Assembly: GCF_963974515.1 (NCBI RefSeq) | Contig: NZ_CAXBDD010000004.1 | Location: forward strand, 1-64,000 | Length of the DNA stretch: 64,000 nt | Origin: Sunxiuqinia sp963974515 | GTDB lineage: Bacteria > Bacteroidota > Bacteroidia > Bacteroidales > Prolixibacteraceae | Direction: 5' to 3' | Shown here: in pieces, positions 40,287 to 49,053 of the stretch | How the letters are laid out: every line of letters begins with the position of its first letter | Position numbering within the stretch: position 1 is the stretch's first letter | Position numbers and translations under genes: made by a program | The notes under the pieces: generated by a model | Databases searched by the model: none | What the model was told of the DNA's origin: nothing | What the model saw: the letters and a program-made list of their open reading frames with translations, nothing else

Positions 40287-42575
40287 ATGAAAGCTTTTTT
40301 CCTGATCATCTTCATATCGTGTTTTGCAACTTTTACCAACGCACAATCGGTCGGACTCGTTCTAAGCGGTGGCGGAGCAAAAGGCTTGGCACACATTGGT
40401 GTAATCCGGGCGCTCGAAGATAATAATATTCCAATCGATTACATTGCCGGCACATCTATGGGTGCAATTATTGGCGGATTATACGCCGCCGGGTACACGC
40501 CCGATGAAATGGAAGAGCTTTTCCTTTCCGACCAATTCCGATTCTGGGCTACAGGCAAAATACAGGAAGAATACCGTTACTATTTCAGAAAGCTGGAACA
40601 TACCCCCGCCTGGCTGAATCTCGACCTTCGAAGAACAGAAGATCGCCTTCGAATAATGCTGCCAACTAACATCATTCCCGAAGAACAAATAGACTTTGCC
40701 TTTATGGAGATGTTTTCTTCAACCAATGCCGTGTGTGGAAACAACTTTGATAATTTGATGGTTCCCTTTCTATGCATTGCCACCGATGTTTACGAAAATA
40801 AGGAGGTGGAGCTTCGAAGCGGCGATTTGGGAGAAGCCATTCGCGCATCGATGACCTTCCCTCTGTATTTTAAACCGATTTCGATTGATGGCGCCTTGGT
40901 TTTTGATGGTGGTATCGTGAATAATTTCCCGGTGAAAAATACTATTGAAGCGTTTAATCCCGACATTGTTATTGGCCATAAAGTAGCCAACAATTCCGAA
41001 CGCGCACACGAAGACGATGTGATGGCGCAGCTGGAAAACATGATCATGCAAAAAACAAACTATGAAGTGCCGGAGGACAGAGGAATTTTACTGGAGAGCT
41101 CCTTCTCCAATGTCAGCTTACTGGATTTCAACAAGGTTCTATTGCTTGAGCAAGCCGGGTACGAAACAGGATTGGCACAAATGGACAGCATCAAAATGTT
41201 GATCAGCCGCAGAGTAAGCCAGAAAGCAGTGGATAAGAAGAGACATGAGTTTAATATAAGAAAACCCGAACTTCTATTTCAAAACATTCAGGTTGAAGGC
41301 GTTAGCGACCCAATGCAGCGAAAATACATTATTCAAAGCGTCAAGCACAAAAATGAAATCATCGATTTGGATCAACTACGCAAGGAGTATTTCAAATTGG
41401 TGGCCGATCCACAGCTGCGCTCAGTACGTCCGGTCTCTTTTTACAACAAGGAGACGGGTTATTTTGACATTCATTTGAAGGTAAGAAAAGAAAAAGCCCT
41501 CGAGATCAAATTTGGTGGAAATGTTTCAACCAAGCCTATTAATCAAGGCTTTTTAAGCCTCGACTACCTGTTTTTTGATAACCGGGCTTATACCCTTAGC
41601 ACCAATCTTTATTTTGGCCGGTTTTACAGTTCGATCAAAGCTGGCGGAAGAATTGATTTTCCAACCAACCTCCCATTCTACCTTTCGGGTTATCTGACCC
41701 TTAACCGGTGGGACTTTTTTACGAGTAGCAATGAGTTTTTCTTTGAGGACGTAAGTTCTCCTTTCATCATTCAGGATGAAAGTAATGTCAGGTTCGAGCT
41801 CGGGTTCCCGGTAAAAACGCATGGAAAAATTACTCTTGGAACCAGTTATTCTTCTTCCATCGACTCCTACTACTTTAATGAATCGATCAAGCGGGACGAC
41901 AATGCTGAAGAAACCAGATTCGATGCGTTTTCAAGCAGAATCAGCATTGAACGGAATTCGCAAAATTACAAGCAGTATGCTACAGAAGGGGTTGCTTCAG
42001 AGCTTAGCTTCACCCATACGCTGGGGAATGAGAAACATCACCCCGGATCAAATTCTCCGCTTAACAGGCCTTTTACCGGCTCCCATGGTTTTTTCACATT
42101 AAAAGGAAAGTACGACAACCACTTTCCCATTACCCGCCGCTCGACCTTAGGTCTGACGCTGGAGGGCGTTTACAGCAACAAAAAGTTGCTGAACAATTAT
42201 TCGGCAACCTTGCTGGAAGCCAATACCTTTTCACCAACGCCGTTTAGTCAAACCATGTTCCTGGAGAATTACCGTGCCAACAAATATGTGGCTTCGGGTT
42301 TAAAATCGATCATTGAATTGAGCAGTCAAATGCACCTGCGAATGGAAGGCTATGCATTTTTACCCGTTCAGAAAATTATCAGGGGAGAAAACTATCAAGC
42401 CATCTATCATCCGGACAATTATTCGGAGATCAGTCTGATGGGGCTCGGTGGATTGGTTTATCACACCGCACTTGGCCCCTTGAGCCTGACAGTGAATTAT
42501 TTTGAAAAACCCAACACCAAGTTCTATGTTGTTTTCAGCTTTGGCTATGTACTATTCAATAAACGCGGTTATTAA
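40287..42575 (+). CDS. patatin-like phospholipase fused to outer-membrane barrel
   Basis: 762 residues. The signal peptide ends in FTNAQS. The patatin domain (25-280) has the oxyanion loop SGGGAKGLAHIG, the nucleophile in GTSMGAIIGG and the catalytic Asp in FDGGIVNNFP, so it is complete. A POTRA-like domain (FQNIQVEGVSDPMQRKYIIQ) and a 16-strand-type barrel in the last 330 residues follow, ending in FSFGYVLFNKRGY with a C-terminal aromatic. This is the layout of type Vd (PlpD-like) autotransporters. It should present or release a lipase outside the outer membrane. Confidence 0.92.
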   Translation: MKAFFLIIFISCFATFTNAQSVGLVLSGGGAKGLAHIGVIRALEDNNIPIDYIAGTSMGAIIGGLYAAGYTPDEMEELFLSDQFRFWATGKIQEEYRYYFRKLEHTPAWLNLDLRRTEDRLRIMLPTNIIPEEQIDFAFMEMFSSTNAVCGNNFDNLMVPFLCIATDVYENKEVELRSGDLGEAIRASMTFPLYFKPISIDGALVFDGGIVNNFPVKNTIEAFNPDIVIGHKVANNSERAHEDDVMAQLENMIMQKTNYEVPEDRGILLESSFSNVSLLDFNKVLLLEQAGYETGLAQMDSIKMLISRRVSQKAVDKKRHEFNIRKPELLFQNIQVEGVSDPMQRKYIIQSVKHKNEIIDLDQLRKEYFKLVADPQLRSVRPVSFYNKETGYFDIHLKVRKEKALEIKFGGNVSTKPINQGFLSLDYLFFDNRAYTLSTNLYFGRFYSSIKAGGRIDFPTNLPFYLSGYLTLNRWDFFTSSNEFFFEDVSSPFIIQDESNVRFELGFPVKTHGKITLGTSYSSSIDSYYFNESIKRDDNAEETRFDAFSSRISIERNSQNYKQYATEGVASELSFTHTLGNEKHHPGSNSPLNRPFTGSHGFFTLKGKYDNHFPITRRSTLGLTLEGVYSNKKLLNNYSATLLEANTFSPTPFSQTMFLENYRANKYVASGLKSIIELSSQMHLRMEGYAFLPVQKIIRGENYQAIYHPDNYSEISLMGLGGLVYHTALGPLSLTVNYFEKPNTKFYVVFSFGYVLFNKRGY

Positions 42576-42592
42576 AATCGAACGTTAATCAA

Positions 42593-44008
42593 TCAGGACT
42601 TTCGTTTTTGATAAAATCGAACCCAATCAATTTCAAAATTATGTGGCAGTGCATTGCTTTCATTAATCACCAGCGAGGCCAGATTAATAAACATCGGATA
42701 ATCCGGGACCCTATCGTGAGTTGTAAAAAGCTCTTTATCATTTACTTTCCAGCTAATTTTCCCTTTATCCCACTCCATGCTAAAAATATAAAGCTTGCCT
42801 ACAGACAAACCCGACAAAGAGAAGCTCTCTTCATGAATCTTTGTGTTTTCAGTTTTACTTAGACCAAACTGGGTCTTCACACCACCTTCAAACAAATTGA
42901 CCCGAAGCGAGTTATCTTCACCAGCCAGGTAAAATACGTCTTGAAAATTTTTATCCGGATTGTATTTGATTTTCGCTTCCAGAATTCCGTATTGCGATTC
43001 AAATAGCCCCCCAGAGGTCAAGTTGTCGGACGAATAATCCATCTCGGTTTCAACAAATCCCAAAACTGGATTCCAAACCAGCGCGTTCAGCTTTTCCTTC
43101 TTCACCTGAATCTGAAGCCGTGCTCCTTTTAGGTGGATATTTTTTCCTTCAGTAAATGCCTGCAAATCCCCTGCCGGTGAAAAATTTTTCCCAACAGTCT
43201 TCGCCGCCCAGTAATTCAGCGGTTTCCATTTTGAAAGATCCAACACACCAGCTTCGAAACGATCTTCAAACACGATTTCCCATTTCTTAAAAAAATCCAG
43301 GGCAGAGGAGTTTTTATACTTTTGATAGAGACTAATTTCCGGTTGGTTTTTCAGTTCAAGGTATCGCTTTTCCATCTCGAACTCGGGGGTTTTCTCCCAC
43401 TTCTTCGGATCTTCCAGATAAGTCTTCTTTTCTTTAAATTCATCCGATTCAACCGCATCCTTCAGATCTTCAAAACTTCGCTTTTCTTCGGAGTTCTGCA
43501 TTCGCAGGTAATTTTTGTAGGCGGACGATTTGGGGTATTGAAGAAAAAATCGCACGGGCTCACTTGCTTTTAGCCGTTTGTATTCGGCTTGCGTTTCTTT
43601 TGCCCTTTCATCTGATTTATTCAATCCCTCCTGAATCAATTTTTCCAACTCAAAATAACGATTCAGGTCGCTTCCTTCCTTTAAACTTTCATAACGCTGC
43701 AAATCCTTCGAGCCGGTCGTTTGATAGTATCGCTCCAACCTTTTGTCTCGCTTCAGCTTCTCAAACTGCTTGAGCTGTCGCTCTTCAGGACTTCCTTTAA
43801 ACTTCAAAGCAGCTAGTTCGGACTTACGCTTTTTGAACGATTCGGAAGTAACCTGCGGTTCCAAATCCAGGAACTCTTTCAGTTCGGCAGACTGTTGAAC
43901 TTTTGAAAATACTTGGTAATCGTTCCAAAGAGATTCTTTTTCAGATTCAATTTTTGAAGTGGCTTTAATACCGCCAAAGGCATTTAGCAGAAACAGTTTT
44001 AGAGACAT
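42593..44008 (-). CDS. GH16-like lectin-fold protein with 12-residue repeats, catalytic motif lost
   Basis: 471 residues, no signal peptide. Residues 31-245 consist of short repeats of about 12 residues (QLKQFEKLKRDK, RLERYYQTTGSK, DLQRYESLKEGS, DLNRYFELEKLI) with Leu at position 2 and an aromatic at 5. Residues 246-471 look like the GH16/laminarinase jelly roll (VFEDRFEAGVLDLSKWKPLN, GILEAKIKYNP, DWVRFYQKRKS), but the ExDxxE catalytic motif expected after the FYLAGED segment reads SLRVNLFE. It is therefore probably a non-catalytic carbohydrate- or protein-binding protein. The lack of a signal peptide is against secretion by Sec. It is convergent with the patatin gene. Confidence 0.75.
   Translation of the reverse strand: MSLKLFLLNAFGGIKATSKIESEKESLWNDYQVFSKVQQSAELKEFLDLEPQVTSESFKKRKSELAALKFKGSPEERQLKQFEKLKRDKRLERYYQTTGSKDLQRYESLKEGSDLNRYFELEKLIQEGLNKSDERAKETQAEYKRLKASEPVRFFLQYPKSSAYKNYLRMQNSEEKRSFEDLKDAVESDEFKEKKTYLEDPKKWEKTPEFEMEKRYLELKNQPEISLYQKYKNSSALDFFKKWEIVFEDRFEAGVLDLSKWKPLNYWAAKTVGKNFSPAGDLQAFTEGKNIHLKGARLQIQVKKEKLNALVWNPVLGFVETEMDYSSDNLTSGGLFESQYGILEAKIKYNPDKNFQDVFYLAGEDNSLRVNLFEGGVKTQFGLSKTENTKIHEESFSLSGLSVGKLYIFSMEWDKGKISWKVNDKELFTTHDRVPDYPMFINLASLVINESNALPHNFEIDWVRFYQKRKS
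43274..43918 (-). repeat. region coding the 12-residue repeats
   Basis: This covers residues 31-245 of the GH16-like protein. Four adjacent units are exactly 12 residues long (79-126), and others before and after are 12-14. The DNA copies have diverged, so the array is old. Confidence 0.65.
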
Positions 44009-44133
44009 GTTAAGCGTTTTTCTTCGGGTTTATTCGATTTAAAAATAGCAATAAAAAAGTTAGTTGATAACATTTTTCAGCTTCTGTCAGAAAAATATTA
44101 ATTTCAACTCGTCAAACCTACAATCTATATCTT

Positions 44134-45237
44134 ATGAGAATGAATAAATTCGCTATATTATTTCTGCTCATCCTAAGTCTATTTGTTCATTTACCGGCGG
44201 CAGCTCAAGACTATTTCAAGAATGGTGGAGAACCCGGAAAAACCTACTTGCTCATGGCCCACCCCACTGTTGAAAACATCAAAACCATGAAATACTTGAT
44301 CGATAACAATATTTTATTTGTTGGTGAAACCGAAATTGTCGGTATTTATTACAGCTTTGAGAACTATAACTACAATCAATCCATCGAGTATATCCGCGAC
44401 AATGAGCTCAGTCGTTTTCACTTGCAGCATTTAACCGGGATGCTGAGACCAGACAATATTTTCACCGAAAACGATTTCTCTTCCAATTTCGAGATTCTGT
44501 TTCAACAAACCTTGGGGATCTTCTTTATGGGTGGCTCCGACATCCAACCCGAACTCTATGGTGAAGAGAATCAATATGCAGTTGTCACTGATCCATACCG
44601 TCACCTGTTCGAACTTTCGCTGCTGTTTCATCTGCTGGGCGGACCTCAAAATCCTGAATTTGTTCCCCTGCTCGAAAGCAATCCGAAATATTTTATAGCA
44701 GGCTTTTGTCTGGGCATGCAAAGCATGAATGTCGCCACTGGTGGATCCTTGATTCAGGACATTCCATCAGAGATTTATGAAATTGATGATCCTGCCGAAA
44801 TTGTTCAACTCGATAATAACAAAATCCACCGTAACTATTGGCAAGAGATTTTTGAGAATGACCAGTTGATGACCACTAATTTTCATCCCTTACAATTGGC
44901 CGAAAATGGCTTTTTCAAAAACGATGTCAAATGGCGTTCAACAGTTTCGCCGCCTGTACTAAGCTCGCACCATCAGGCCATTGAAAATCTGAACGACTGC
45001 TGGGAAATCACAGCCTGGTCAATGGATAAAAAAGTCATTGAAGGCATCCGCCACAAAAAATACCCCAATGTCTTTGGCGTCCAATTTCATCCTGAAGTTA
45101 CCGCCCTTTTTGAACCGGGCGATGCCCTAATTTTCTCTCCTTCTGATCAGCCTCGAACTTACTTTGATCGAATTGGTGAGGAAGGAGCAAAATTTCACAA
45201 ACGATTGTGGCGTTACATCTCCAAATCCATTCAATAA
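44134..45237 (+). CDS. exported class I glutamine amidotransferase-like (C26-type) hydrolase
   Basis: 367 residues with a signal peptide (ending LPAAAQD). The nucleophile elbow is GFCLGMQSMN (Cys192), and the His/Glu pair lies in VQFHPE (His319, Glu321), so the triad of gamma-glutamyl hydrolase or PuuD-type enzymes is intact. GGSDIQPELYGEE supports this. It is unusual to find this fold exported; it may split gamma-glutamyl bonds of peptides or folates in the periplasm. It is divergent from the GH16-like gene. Confidence 0.85.
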   Translation: MRMNKFAILFLLILSLFVHLPAAAQDYFKNGGEPGKTYLLMAHPTVENIKTMKYLIDNNILFVGETEIVGIYYSFENYNYNQSIEYIRDNELSRFHLQHLTGMLRPDNIFTENDFSSNFEILFQQTLGIFFMGGSDIQPELYGEENQYAVVTDPYRHLFELSLLFHLLGGPQNPEFVPLLESNPKYFIAGFCLGMQSMNVATGGSLIQDIPSEIYEIDDPAEIVQLDNNKIHRNYWQEIFENDQLMTTNFHPLQLAENGFFKNDVKWRSTVSPPVLSSHHQAIENLNDCWEITAWSMDKKVIEGIRHKKYPNVFGVQFHPEVTALFEPGDALIFSPSDQPRTYFDRIGEEGAKFHKRLWRYISKSIQ

Positions 45238-45276
45238 ACACAAACCCGGTTTATTCTCTTATTCTCCAAAAAATCC

Positions 45277-45284
45277 TATTTTTG
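45277..45284 (+). promoter_or_regulatory. -7 element TATTTTTG before prfC
   Basis: A perfect TAnnTTTG match; the expected transcript start is only about 10-15 bases before the prfC ATG. Confidence 0.5.
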
Positions 45285-45301
45285 CAGCTCAAATAAAATG
45301 T

Positions 45302-46876
45302 ATGGGCTTTTTAGAAGAGATTAAACGCAGAAGAACTTTTGGTATTGTTAGCCACCCCGACGCCGGGAAAACCACTTTGACGGAGAAACTCCTGCTTTTT
45401 GGTGGTGCAATCCGTGTTGCCGGTGCCGTAAAAAGCAATAAAATAAAAAAGGGTGCCACCTCCGACTTTATGGAAATAGAGCGCCAGCGGGGAATCTCAG
45501 TCGCCACCTCGGTTATGGGCTTTGAATACCGTGACTACAAAATCAATATCCTGGACACGCCAGGCCACCAAGATTTTCAGGAAGACACCTTCAGGACACT
45601 AACTGCAGTTGATAGTGTCATCATCGTCATTGACGCTGCCAAAGGTGTAGAAGCCCAAACCGAAAAGCTGATGAATGTTTGCCGAATGCGGAAGACCCCG
45701 GTAATTGTCTTCATCAACAAAATGGACCGCCCAACACAGGATTCGTTTGAATTGCTGGATGAAATTGAAAATCAATTGCAGATTAAAACACGCCCGCTGA
45801 GTTGGCCAATCAACAATGGTCCCGATTTCAAGGGTGTTTACAATATTTACAACAAGAGTTTACGCCTTTTTGAGGCCAATGTGCAAGCGATAAAAGAAGG
45901 GATTGATTTTGAGGATCTCGACAGTCCGGAACTAGAAAAGTACATTGGCGAAGATGCTGAAGTTTTGCGCGAGGAACTGGAATTGGTCGAAGGTGTTTAT
46001 CCTGAATTTGATCACCAGGAGTACCTCAAGGGGAATTTGGCCCCCGTATTTTTTGGCAGTGCGCTCTATAATTTCGGCGTGCAGGAACTGTTGGATGCTT
46101 TTGTGGAGATTGCCCCTTCCCCCCGACCAAGCATCACCGAAGAGCGCGAAATAAAACCCGAGGAAAGTGAATTCACTGGTTTTATTTTTAAGATCCATGC
46201 CAACATCGATCCCAATCACCGCAGTCGGATCGCTTTTGTAAAAATCTGTTCCGGAAAGTTTGAGCGCAACAAACCCTACAAGCACATTCGCAGCGGGAAA
46301 CCGCTTCGGATTTCAAGCCCGACAGCTTTTATGGCCGCTCAAAGAGAAATTATTGAGGAAGCCTATCCAGGAGATATTATCGGTGTGCCTGATTCTGGCA
46401 ACCTGGTCATTGGGGATTCCATTACAGGCGGTGAAGAAATTCACTTCAAAGGCTTGCCAAGTTTTTCTCCCGAATTGTTCCGGTACATTGAAAATGCCGA
46501 CCCCATGAAATCAAAGCAATTGGCCAAAGGCGTTGACCAGCTGATGGACGAAGGAGTTGCCCAGCTTTTCACCAACCAATTTAATGGTCGCAAAATTATT
46601 GGAACTGTTGGCCAACTTCAGTTTGAGGTTATTGAATACCGTTTATTGCACGAATACGGAGCCAAGTGCCGTTTTGAGAATCTGCCGATGCATAAGGCCT
46701 GTTGGATTGAATGCGACAATCCCAAAACGCTCAGTGAATTTAAAAAACGGAAACACCAGAAAATGGCAGTCGACAAACGCGGCCGTGACGTTTTCATGGC
46801 CGATTCCAGCTTTATTCTGCAAATGGCTCAGGATGAGTTTAAAGACATTAAATTTCACTTTACCAGTGAATTCTAG
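45302..46876 (+). CDS. prfC: peptide chain release factor 3
   Basis: 524 residues from ATG 45302; the longer frame from 45164 overlaps the previous gene. The GTPase motifs are SHPDAGKTTLTEKLL (G1), the G2 region RQRGISVATSV, DTPGHQDF (G3) and NKMDRP (G4). The C-terminal region KGLPSFSPELFRYIENADPM is typical of RF3. It recycles RF1 and RF2 from the ribosome after termination. Confidence 0.96.
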   Translation: MGFLEEIKRRRTFGIVSHPDAGKTTLTEKLLLFGGAIRVAGAVKSNKIKKGATSDFMEIERQRGISVATSVMGFEYRDYKINILDTPGHQDFQEDTFRTLTAVDSVIIVIDAAKGVEAQTEKLMNVCRMRKTPVIVFINKMDRPTQDSFELLDEIENQLQIKTRPLSWPINNGPDFKGVYNIYNKSLRLFEANVQAIKEGIDFEDLDSPELEKYIGEDAEVLREELELVEGVYPEFDHQEYLKGNLAPVFFGSALYNFGVQELLDAFVEIAPSPRPSITEEREIKPEESEFTGFIFKIHANIDPNHRSRIAFVKICSGKFERNKPYKHIRSGKPLRISSPTAFMAAQREIIEEAYPGDIIGVPDSGNLVIGDSITGGEEIHFKGLPSFSPELFRYIENADPMKSKQLAKGVDQLMDEGVAQLFTNQFNGRKIIGTVGQLQFEVIEYRLLHEYGAKCRFENLPMHKACWIECDNPKTLSEFKKRKHQKMAVDKRGRDVFMADSSFILQMAQDEFKDIKFHFTSEF

Positions 46877-46956
46877 TCGTTTCATTTGGCCGGCAACAGT
46901 TATTTGGCTTGAACGGATATTTTTCTAATTTTAGAAAAAACCTGGTACACTGAACT

Positions 46957-47538
46957 ATGGAAATACTAAGCACTGACTTTTTTGAAGGCAATTTATTTTC
47001 CTATCTCATTCTGCCGCTTCTAATTTTTTTCGCTCGAATCAGCGATGTGACCATCGGCACCATGCGGATTGTCATGGTTTCAAAAGGGCAGAAACTCATT
47101 GCTCCGTTGCTTGGCTTTTTCGAAGTGATTATCTGGCTGGTTACCATGAGCAAAATCATCCAGAATATTGACAATTGGGTGGCTTACGTTGCCTATGGAG
47201 CAGGATTTGCAACCGGTAACTACATTGGGCTGATCATTGAAGAAAAGCTGGCGGTTGGCATTGTTCAACTTCAGATTATCACTCGCAAAAGCGCCCAAAA
47301 CTTAATTGCCAAGCTCAAAGCCGGCGGCTATGGTATTACCCACCACGAAGCGCAGGGAGCCAACGAAAAAGTGGCGGTCATTTATACCATTATCAAACGG
47401 AACGAAGTCAACAAAGTACTGGAAATCATGCGAACCTATAATCCGAACGCTTTTTACTCCATTGAAGATGTGAAATCCATCAGCCGGCCAACATCCAATT
47501 ATTTCAGACCGAACCTGCGCTGGAGAAAAGGCAAATAA
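46957..47538 (+). CDS. UPF0316/DUF2179 membrane protein
   Basis: 193 residues: three membrane segments (LILPLLIFFARISDVTIGTM first), then a DUF2179 domain (KVAVIYTIIKRNEVNKVLEI). It matches the UPF0316 family. The basic tail (FRPNLRWRKGK) should be cytoplasmic. Function unknown; it is 80 bp after prfC and may share its transcript. Confidence 0.88.
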   Translation: MEILSTDFFEGNLFSYLILPLLIFFARISDVTIGTMRIVMVSKGQKLIAPLLGFFEVIIWLVTMSKIIQNIDNWVAYVAYGAGFATGNYIGLIIEEKLAVGIVQLQIITRKSAQNLIAKLKAGGYGITHHEAQGANEKVAVIYTIIKRNEVNKVLEIMRTYNPNAFYSIEDVKSISRPTSNYFRPNLRWRKGK

Positions 47539-47719
47539 TCAGTTTATATTCCACGCCTTATAAAATTCAAGGTATTTCGCACAAATACTGGCTCACTAGT
47601 TCGAATTCATAAAAAAAGGAAACCGAAAAATATCAATTCTTAAATAAAATTCTGATCTTTGTCAGACTTTTTATCTTCTCATTAAAGGCAAAAATCAATT
47701 TACCAAAAATTAGATACAT

Positions 47720-48889
47720 ATGTTTAAGATTCAGACCTTAAATAAGATTGATCCCGAAGGCTTAAAAAACTTCTCCTTGGATCAATACGAAATCGCCAGT
47801 GAGTTTTCAAACCCCGACGGAATTATTGTTCGTAGCATGAAAATGCACGACATGGAATTACCTTCGAACCTGAAAGCGATTGCTCGTGCAGGAGCTGGTG
47901 TTAATAATATTCCGATTGACAAGTGTACCAACCAAGGTGTTGTTGTTTTTAACACACCGGGAGCCAATGCCCATGCGGTGAAGGAACTCACCATTGCCGG
48001 ATTACTGCTTGCATCGCGCGATGTAGCAGGAGGAATCGAATGGGCAAAAACCTTGATAGGAAAAGGGGATCAGGTTCCCGCATTAATTGAAGCTGGTAAA
48101 AATAACTTTGCCGGGCAGGAGATCCGGGGTAAAACACTGGCTGTGATTGGACTGGGAGCAATTGGCGTATTGGTCGCAAATGCTGCGCAAGCCCTTGGAA
48201 TGAATGTGCTGGGATACGACCCCTTCATTTCAGTAAAACACGCCTGGAAACTGAGCCGAAATGTAAAACACGCCGAAGGAATGGAGGCCCTGCTGGCTCA
48301 TGCTGATTATGTGACTTTGCAAATTCCGCTAACCGAAGAAACCAAAGGATTTATCAACAAAGACAAATTCAAGTTGATGAAAAATGGCGTGCGCCTGCTG
48401 AATTTTGCCCGGGGAGGACTGGTAAATAATACCGATTTGGCAGCGGCAATCGAATCGGGTAAAGTAGCGCGGTACATCACCGACTTCCCCGACGAAGAAA
48501 CTCTAAAAATGGACAAAGTCATTTCAATTCCTCACCTCGGTGCATCAACAGCCGAATCAGAAACCAATTGTGCCATCATGGCCGTTGACCAAATGAAGGA
48601 ATTCCTGGAGAACGGAAACATCATCAACTCAGTGAATTTCCCGGCCGCCGAAATGGAAAATACCGGTGGAGCACGAATTATTGTAGCCAACAAAAACGTT
48701 CCCAACATGGTGAGCCAGATTTCGAGCTTACTGGCAAGCGAAGGCTACAACATTGCCAACATGCTCAACCGCAACAAGGCTGAAATAGCTTACAACATTA
48801 TTGATGTTGACCGCAAAGAAGCAGACCCGTCACTTGCCGACAAAATTGCGGCGATAAACGGAGTCATTATGGTACGAATCTTACAATAA
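47720..48889 (+). CDS. serA: D-3-phosphoglycerate dehydrogenase
   Basis: 389 residues. Substrate-binding part with ARAGAGVNNIPIDKCTNQGV, NAD loop VIGLGAIGVLVANAAQALG, catalytic Arg in NFARGGLVNNTDL and His in IPHLGASTAESE. The C-terminal 75 residues form an ACT-like regulatory domain (PNMVSQISSLLASEGYNIAN), so serine feedback is possible. It catalyses the first step of serine synthesis. serC is not adjacent. Confidence 0.92.
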   Translation: MFKIQTLNKIDPEGLKNFSLDQYEIASEFSNPDGIIVRSMKMHDMELPSNLKAIARAGAGVNNIPIDKCTNQGVVVFNTPGANAHAVKELTIAGLLLASRDVAGGIEWAKTLIGKGDQVPALIEAGKNNFAGQEIRGKTLAVIGLGAIGVLVANAAQALGMNVLGYDPFISVKHAWKLSRNVKHAEGMEALLAHADYVTLQIPLTEETKGFINKDKFKLMKNGVRLLNFARGGLVNNTDLAAAIESGKVARYITDFPDEETLKMDKVISIPHLGASTAESETNCAIMAVDQMKEFLENGNIINSVNFPAAEMENTGGARIIVANKNVPNMVSQISSLLASEGYNIANMLNRNKAEIAYNIIDVDRKEADPSLADKIAAINGVIMVRILQ

Positions 48890-48965
48890 ACTCTTGCCTT
48901 ACAACACAGATACCGGTCGATGTTAAGCTTTATGCTTTCTTCGTCCGGTATTTTTGTTTTTATTC

Positions 48966-48994
48966 TTGCTCCTTGGCAAATAATTTTATTTTTG
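48966..48994 (+). promoter_or_regulatory. promoter of transketolase, TTG-N18-TATTTTTG
   Basis: TTG (48966-48968) and TATTTTTG (48987-48994) at 18 bp spacing, 59 bp before the start codon. Confidence 0.6.
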
Positions 48995-49004
48995 CAAACG
49001 TTTG
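48995..49004. promoter_or_regulatory. palindrome CAAACGTTTG at the transketolase transcript start
   Basis: A perfect 10-bp palindrome with central CG, flanked by T and A runs that continue the symmetry. It lies directly behind the -7 element, where a bound repressor would block transcription. The core GCAAACGTTTG resembles LacI/PurR-type boxes. Confidence 0.4.
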
Positions 49005-49053
49005 AAAAAACACAATAAAACTTGATAATTAAATTCTGGCAAAAAACTAAATC

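Noticed and set aside
45164..45301. Longer prfC start within the preceding gene
   Set aside because: The upstream 46 codons overlap the C26-like gene in another frame, and RF3 proteins start at MGFLEEIKRRR-like sequence.
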